A DNA stretch of 64,000 nt from the NCBI RefSeq assembly GCF_008868005.1, contig NZ_WAAO01000001.1, positions 1,302,001 to 1,366,000 on the forward strand. Direction: 5' to 3'. The stretch comes from Microbacterium algeriense (GTDB lineage Bacteria > Actinomycetota > Actinomycetes > Actinomycetales > Microbacteriaceae). A model generated the notes under the pieces. It did not search any database and was not told where the DNA came from. It saw only the letters and a list, made by a program, of their open reading frames with translations. How positions within the stretch are numbered: the first letter of the stretch is position 1; each line of letters opens with the position of its first letter. Made by a program: the position numbers and the translations under genes. Below are positions 61,491 to 64,000 of this stretch, one piece after another.

Positions 61491-62558
61491 ATGCCCCTTC
61501 CCACCCGTCCAGGACTCGACGCCGTCCCCGCCTACCGGCAGGGGCGCTCGGCGCCCGCCGGTGCCTCGAAGCTCTCCTCCAACGAGTCCCCGCACCCGCC
61601 GCTGCCGTCCGTCGTCGACGCGGTCACCGCGCGCCTGGCCACGCTGCACCGCTACCCGGACATGAGCGCCGCCGCGCTCCGCGAGCGCCTCGCCGCCCGC
61701 TACGACGTCGACCTGTCCGAGGTGACCGTGGGCGCCGGGTCGGTCGAGATCGCCGCCCAGCTGATCCACGCGGTCGCCGGCGCGGGCGATGAGGTCGTGT
61801 TCGCCTGGCGGTCGTTCGAGGCGTATCCCTCGCTCGTGCGCATCGCCGGGGCCACGCCCGTCCCCGTGCCTCTCGACGCGCACCACGCGCACGATCTGGA
61901 CGCGATGCTCGCCGCGATCACCCCGCGCACGCGGCTGATCTTCGTGTGCAACCCGAACAACCCGACCGGCACGGTCGTCGACGCCGATGAGCTGGAGCGC
62001 TTCGTCGCTGCGGTGCCGCACGACGTGCTGGTCGTGATCGACGAGGCCTATGTGCATTTCGACCGCACCGAGAGCAGAGGAGCCGGCATCGAGCTGTTCC
62101 GCCGACACCCCCACGTCGCCGTGCTGCACACCTTCTCCAAGGCCTACGGGCTCGCCGGGCTCCGGATCGGCTACGCGATCGCGCCCGCCGCCGTCGCCGA
62201 GAACCAGCGCAAGGTGGCGGTGCCGTTCGGCGTGACCGACCTCGCCCAGACCGCTGCCCTCGCGTCCCTCGACGCCGAGGACGAGCTCGCGACGCGTATC
62301 GACGAGGTGGTCGCGCAGCGCGACCGTCTGCACGACGTGCTCACCGCCGCCGGATGGCCCGCCGTCCGCTCGCAGGCCAACTTCGTCTGGGTGCCCGCCG
62401 GGGACCGCACAGCGGAGCTCGAACGACTGCTCCAGGAGGGCGGTGTGGTCGCGCGCGCCTTCCCCGGCGAGGGCGTCCGCATCTCCTCGGGCTCCGTGGA
62501 GGACATCGACCGGGTGGAGTCCGCCCTCGAGACCGAGCTCGCCGAGGTGAACGCATGA
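61491..62558 (+). CDS. Histidinol-phosphate/aromatic aminotransferase-like PLP enzyme
   Basis: A 355-residue class I/II aminotransferase of the HisC/Pat group. KLSSNESPHPP near residue 27 is the N-terminal HisC motif; CNPNNPTGT (about 158-166), VIDEAYVHF and the PLP lysine in TFSKAYGLAGLRIGY (about 215-229) are all present. It lies outside any his operon and is coupled by 4 bp to an amino-acid permease gene, so an aromatic- or other amino-acid transaminase role is as likely as histidine synthesis. ATG after AGCAAGGACGCTCTGACG. Confidence 0.88.
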   Translation: MPLPTRPGLDAVPAYRQGRSAPAGASKLSSNESPHPPLPSVVDAVTARLATLHRYPDMSAAALRERLAARYDVDLSEVTVGAGSVEIAAQLIHAVAGAGDEVVFAWRSFEAYPSLVRIAGATPVPVPLDAHHAHDLDAMLAAITPRTRLIFVCNPNNPTGTVVDADELERFVAAVPHDVLVVIDEAYVHFDRTESRGAGIELFRRHPHVAVLHTFSKAYGLAGLRIGYAIAPAAVAENQRKVAVPFGVTDLAQTAALASLDAEDELATRIDEVVAQRDRLHDVLTAAGWPAVRSQANFVWVPAGDRTAELERLLQEGGVVARAFPGEGVRISSGSVEDIDRVESALETELAEVNA

Positions 62559-63973
62559 CCGATGGACGCATGACCAACGATCCCGTGACCGAGGTGCCCA
62601 CCACCACGACGACCACCAAGGGTCTGCACCCGGGACTGACCCGTCGTCAGATCTCGATGATGGGGCTCGGCGGCGCGATCGGCGCCGGTCTGTTCGTCGG
62701 CTCGGGGCAGGCGATCAGCATCGCGGGGCCCGCCGTGCTGGTGTCGTACCTCGTGGCGGGCGGCATCGTGGTGCTCGTGATGGCGATGCTGGCCGAGATG
62801 GTCGCGGCGCGCCCCAGCTCCGGCGCCTTCAGCTCCTACGCCCAGAAGGCCATGGGGCGCAGCGCCGGCAGCGCGGTGGGCTGGCTGTACTGGATTCAGC
62901 TGGTCGTGGTGATCGCGGCCGAGGCCACCGGCGCCGGTGCGATCGTGGCGAACTGGACCCCCGGCATCCCCGCCTGGGTGTGGGTGCTCATCTTCGTCGT
63001 CGCGCTGACCGCGGTGAATCTGTTCGGCGTGCGCAACTACGGCCGCTTCGAGTTCTGGTTCGCGGCGATCAAGGTCGCGGCCATCATCGCCTTCCTCGTG
63101 GTCGGGGTGTGCGCGATCGTGGGACTCATCCCCGATGTGCCGGCGACCGGCATCTCGAACCTCGTCGACAACGGCGGCTTCGCCCCGAACGGCATCGCGG
63201 GCATCGCGGGCGCCCTGCTGATCGTGGTGTTCGCGTTCGGCGGCACCGAGGTCGTCGCGATCGCCGCCGCGGAGTCGAACGATCCCGCGCACAACATCCG
63301 TCGGATCGTGCGCGAGGTGCTCGTGCGCATCCTGGTGTTCTACGTCGGATCGATCTTCGTGATCGTGGCCGTGCTCCCGTGGAACGACCCGGCGGTGAAG
63401 GCCGGCCCGTTCTCGGCCGTGCTCGAGACGCTGAACGTGCCGGGCGTCGGTCTCGTGATGGACCTCATCGTGATCATCGCGCTGCTGTCGGCCATGAACG
63501 CCAACATCTACGGCGCCTCCCGCATGGCGTACTCGCTGGGGGAGCGGGGCCTCGCTCCTCTGGCCGCCACCCGGACGAGCCTCAAGGGCGTGCCGTTCGT
63601 CGCGGTGCTGGCCTCGGTCGCCTTCGGGTTCGTCACGGTGGGGCTGAACTGGGCGTTCCCCGACGTGGTGCTGCCGGCCCTGCTCAACGTGGTCGGCTCG
63701 ACGCTGCTCGTCATCTGGACCGCGACCGCGGTGGCGCAGATCATCCTCCGCCGTCGTGCGGATCGCGCAGGCGACGAGATGCCGATGCGGATGTGGGGCT
63801 TCCCGTGGCTGTCGTGGCTGTGTCTGCTGCTGCTCACCGCGGTGATCGCGCTGGCGATGATCGATGAGGCCGCGCGCATCCAGCTGCTGCTGACCCTCGG
63901 ACTCACGGCCGTGCTCCTCCTCGTCGCCCGCGCGACCAGGGGCGTGGCGAGGCCCGGCGTCCCGCGGGAGTGA
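62555..63973 (+). CDS. Amino-acid permease (APC superfamily)
   Basis: A 472-residue secondary transporter with about twelve transmembrane segments. The N-terminal cytoplasmic tail is Thr-rich; LTRRQISMMGLGGAIGAGLFVGSG is the APC/AAT signature (about 28-51), and VFAFGGTEVVAIAAAESNDPAHNIRRIVREVLVRI (about 228-262) is the helix 6-7 motif. Resembles GABA/aromatic/D-Ala permeases. Overlaps the aminotransferase stop (ATGA), so uptake and transamination of one amino acid are probably linked. Confidence 0.91.
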   Translation: MTDGRMTNDPVTEVPTTTTTTKGLHPGLTRRQISMMGLGGAIGAGLFVGSGQAISIAGPAVLVSYLVAGGIVVLVMAMLAEMVAARPSSGAFSSYAQKAMGRSAGSAVGWLYWIQLVVVIAAEATGAGAIVANWTPGIPAWVWVLIFVVALTAVNLFGVRNYGRFEFWFAAIKVAAIIAFLVVGVCAIVGLIPDVPATGISNLVDNGGFAPNGIAGIAGALLIVVFAFGGTEVVAIAAAESNDPAHNIRRIVREVLVRILVFYVGSIFVIVAVLPWNDPAVKAGPFSAVLETLNVPGVGLVMDLIVIIALLSAMNANIYGASRMAYSLGERGLAPLAATRTSLKGVPFVAVLASVAFGFVTVGLNWAFPDVVLPALLNVVGSTLLVIWTATAVAQIILRRRADRAGDEMPMRMWGFPWLSWLCLLLLTAVIALAMIDEAARIQLLLTLGLTAVLLLVARATRGVARPGVPRE

Positions 63974-63975
63974 CG

Positions 63976-64000
63976 ATGCGCATCGATCGCCTCGACGCGC
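63976..64000 (+). CDS. Start of a further gene, cut by the window edge
   Basis: ATG at 63976, 2 bp after the permease stop, opens a frame of eight codons (MRIDRLDA) before the window ends. The tight spacing suggests it belongs to the same operon. Nothing can be said about its function. Confidence 0.4.

Overview
The window looks like chromosomal DNA of a high-GC actinobacterium, most likely a Microbacteriaceae member close to Microbacterium. This rests on the very high GC at third codon positions, a class Ib nrdHIEF cluster with its own NrdH, many start codons with no Shine-Dalgarno that instead have a TANNNT -10 box 6-7 nt upstream (leaderless mRNAs), lipobox and Tat-type exported proteins, and a gene repertoire built around sugar ABC transporters. 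No rRNA, tRNA, CRISPR array, insertion sequence or prophage was seen.

Layout. 1-4280: nrdHIEF (class Ib ribonucleotide reductase) behind a probable pair of NrdR boxes, closed by a terminator. 4299-5226: two small genes of unknown function, one exported. 5425-21170: a plant-glycan locus. On the minus strand it has a solute-binding lipoprotein, two permeases and a GH127 beta-L-arabinofuranosidase; a divergent LacI regulator follows. On the plus strand are a 1499-residue GH27 enzyme, a 1030-residue GH95 enzyme and a WxL-like/DUF916 surface-protein pair. 21212-28029: housekeeping and accessory genes (acetyltransferases, a flavodoxin-like reductase, an XRE/ImmA pair, an aldo/keto reductase, a TIGR01777 epimerase with DUF4166, a TetR regulator). 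28138-41353: a second sugar locus with TIM-barrel isomerases/epimerases, three Gfo/Idh/MocA dehydrogenases, a ROK regulator and a ribose-type ABC transporter; a NYN-LOTUS protein lies at its end. 41458-50300: an eight-gene operon of two luciferase-like flavin oxidoreductases, a peptide-type ABC transporter with fused ATPases, and two carboxymuconolactone-decarboxylase/AhpD-like proteins. 50317-64000: a quinone-oxidoreductase-like enzyme, hrpA, a multi-pass membrane protein, a TetR-controlled SDR/aldo-keto reductase set, an FMN reductase, a DUF255 protein, a HisC-like aminotransferase and an amino-acid permease.

How it works together. The first sugar locus is set up to cut L-arabinose-, galactose- and fucose-type residues from plant wall polymers outside the cell and import the products. 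The second has the enzyme set expected for a sugar pathway that runs through keto intermediates (oxidation, elimination or epimerisation, reduction). The third is a conserved but functionally undescribed transport-plus-flavin-monooxygenase cassette.

The observations most worth following up are: the identical 84-residue cysteine-bracketed C-terminal module on the GH27 and GH95 enzymes next to a WxL/DUF916 pair; the LLM/ABC/AhpD cassette; REP-like repeats that run in frame through hrpA; strong hairpins after two sugar-binding-protein genes; and a 20-bp perfect TetR operator placed exactly between the -35 and -10 of an aldo/keto reductase gene.
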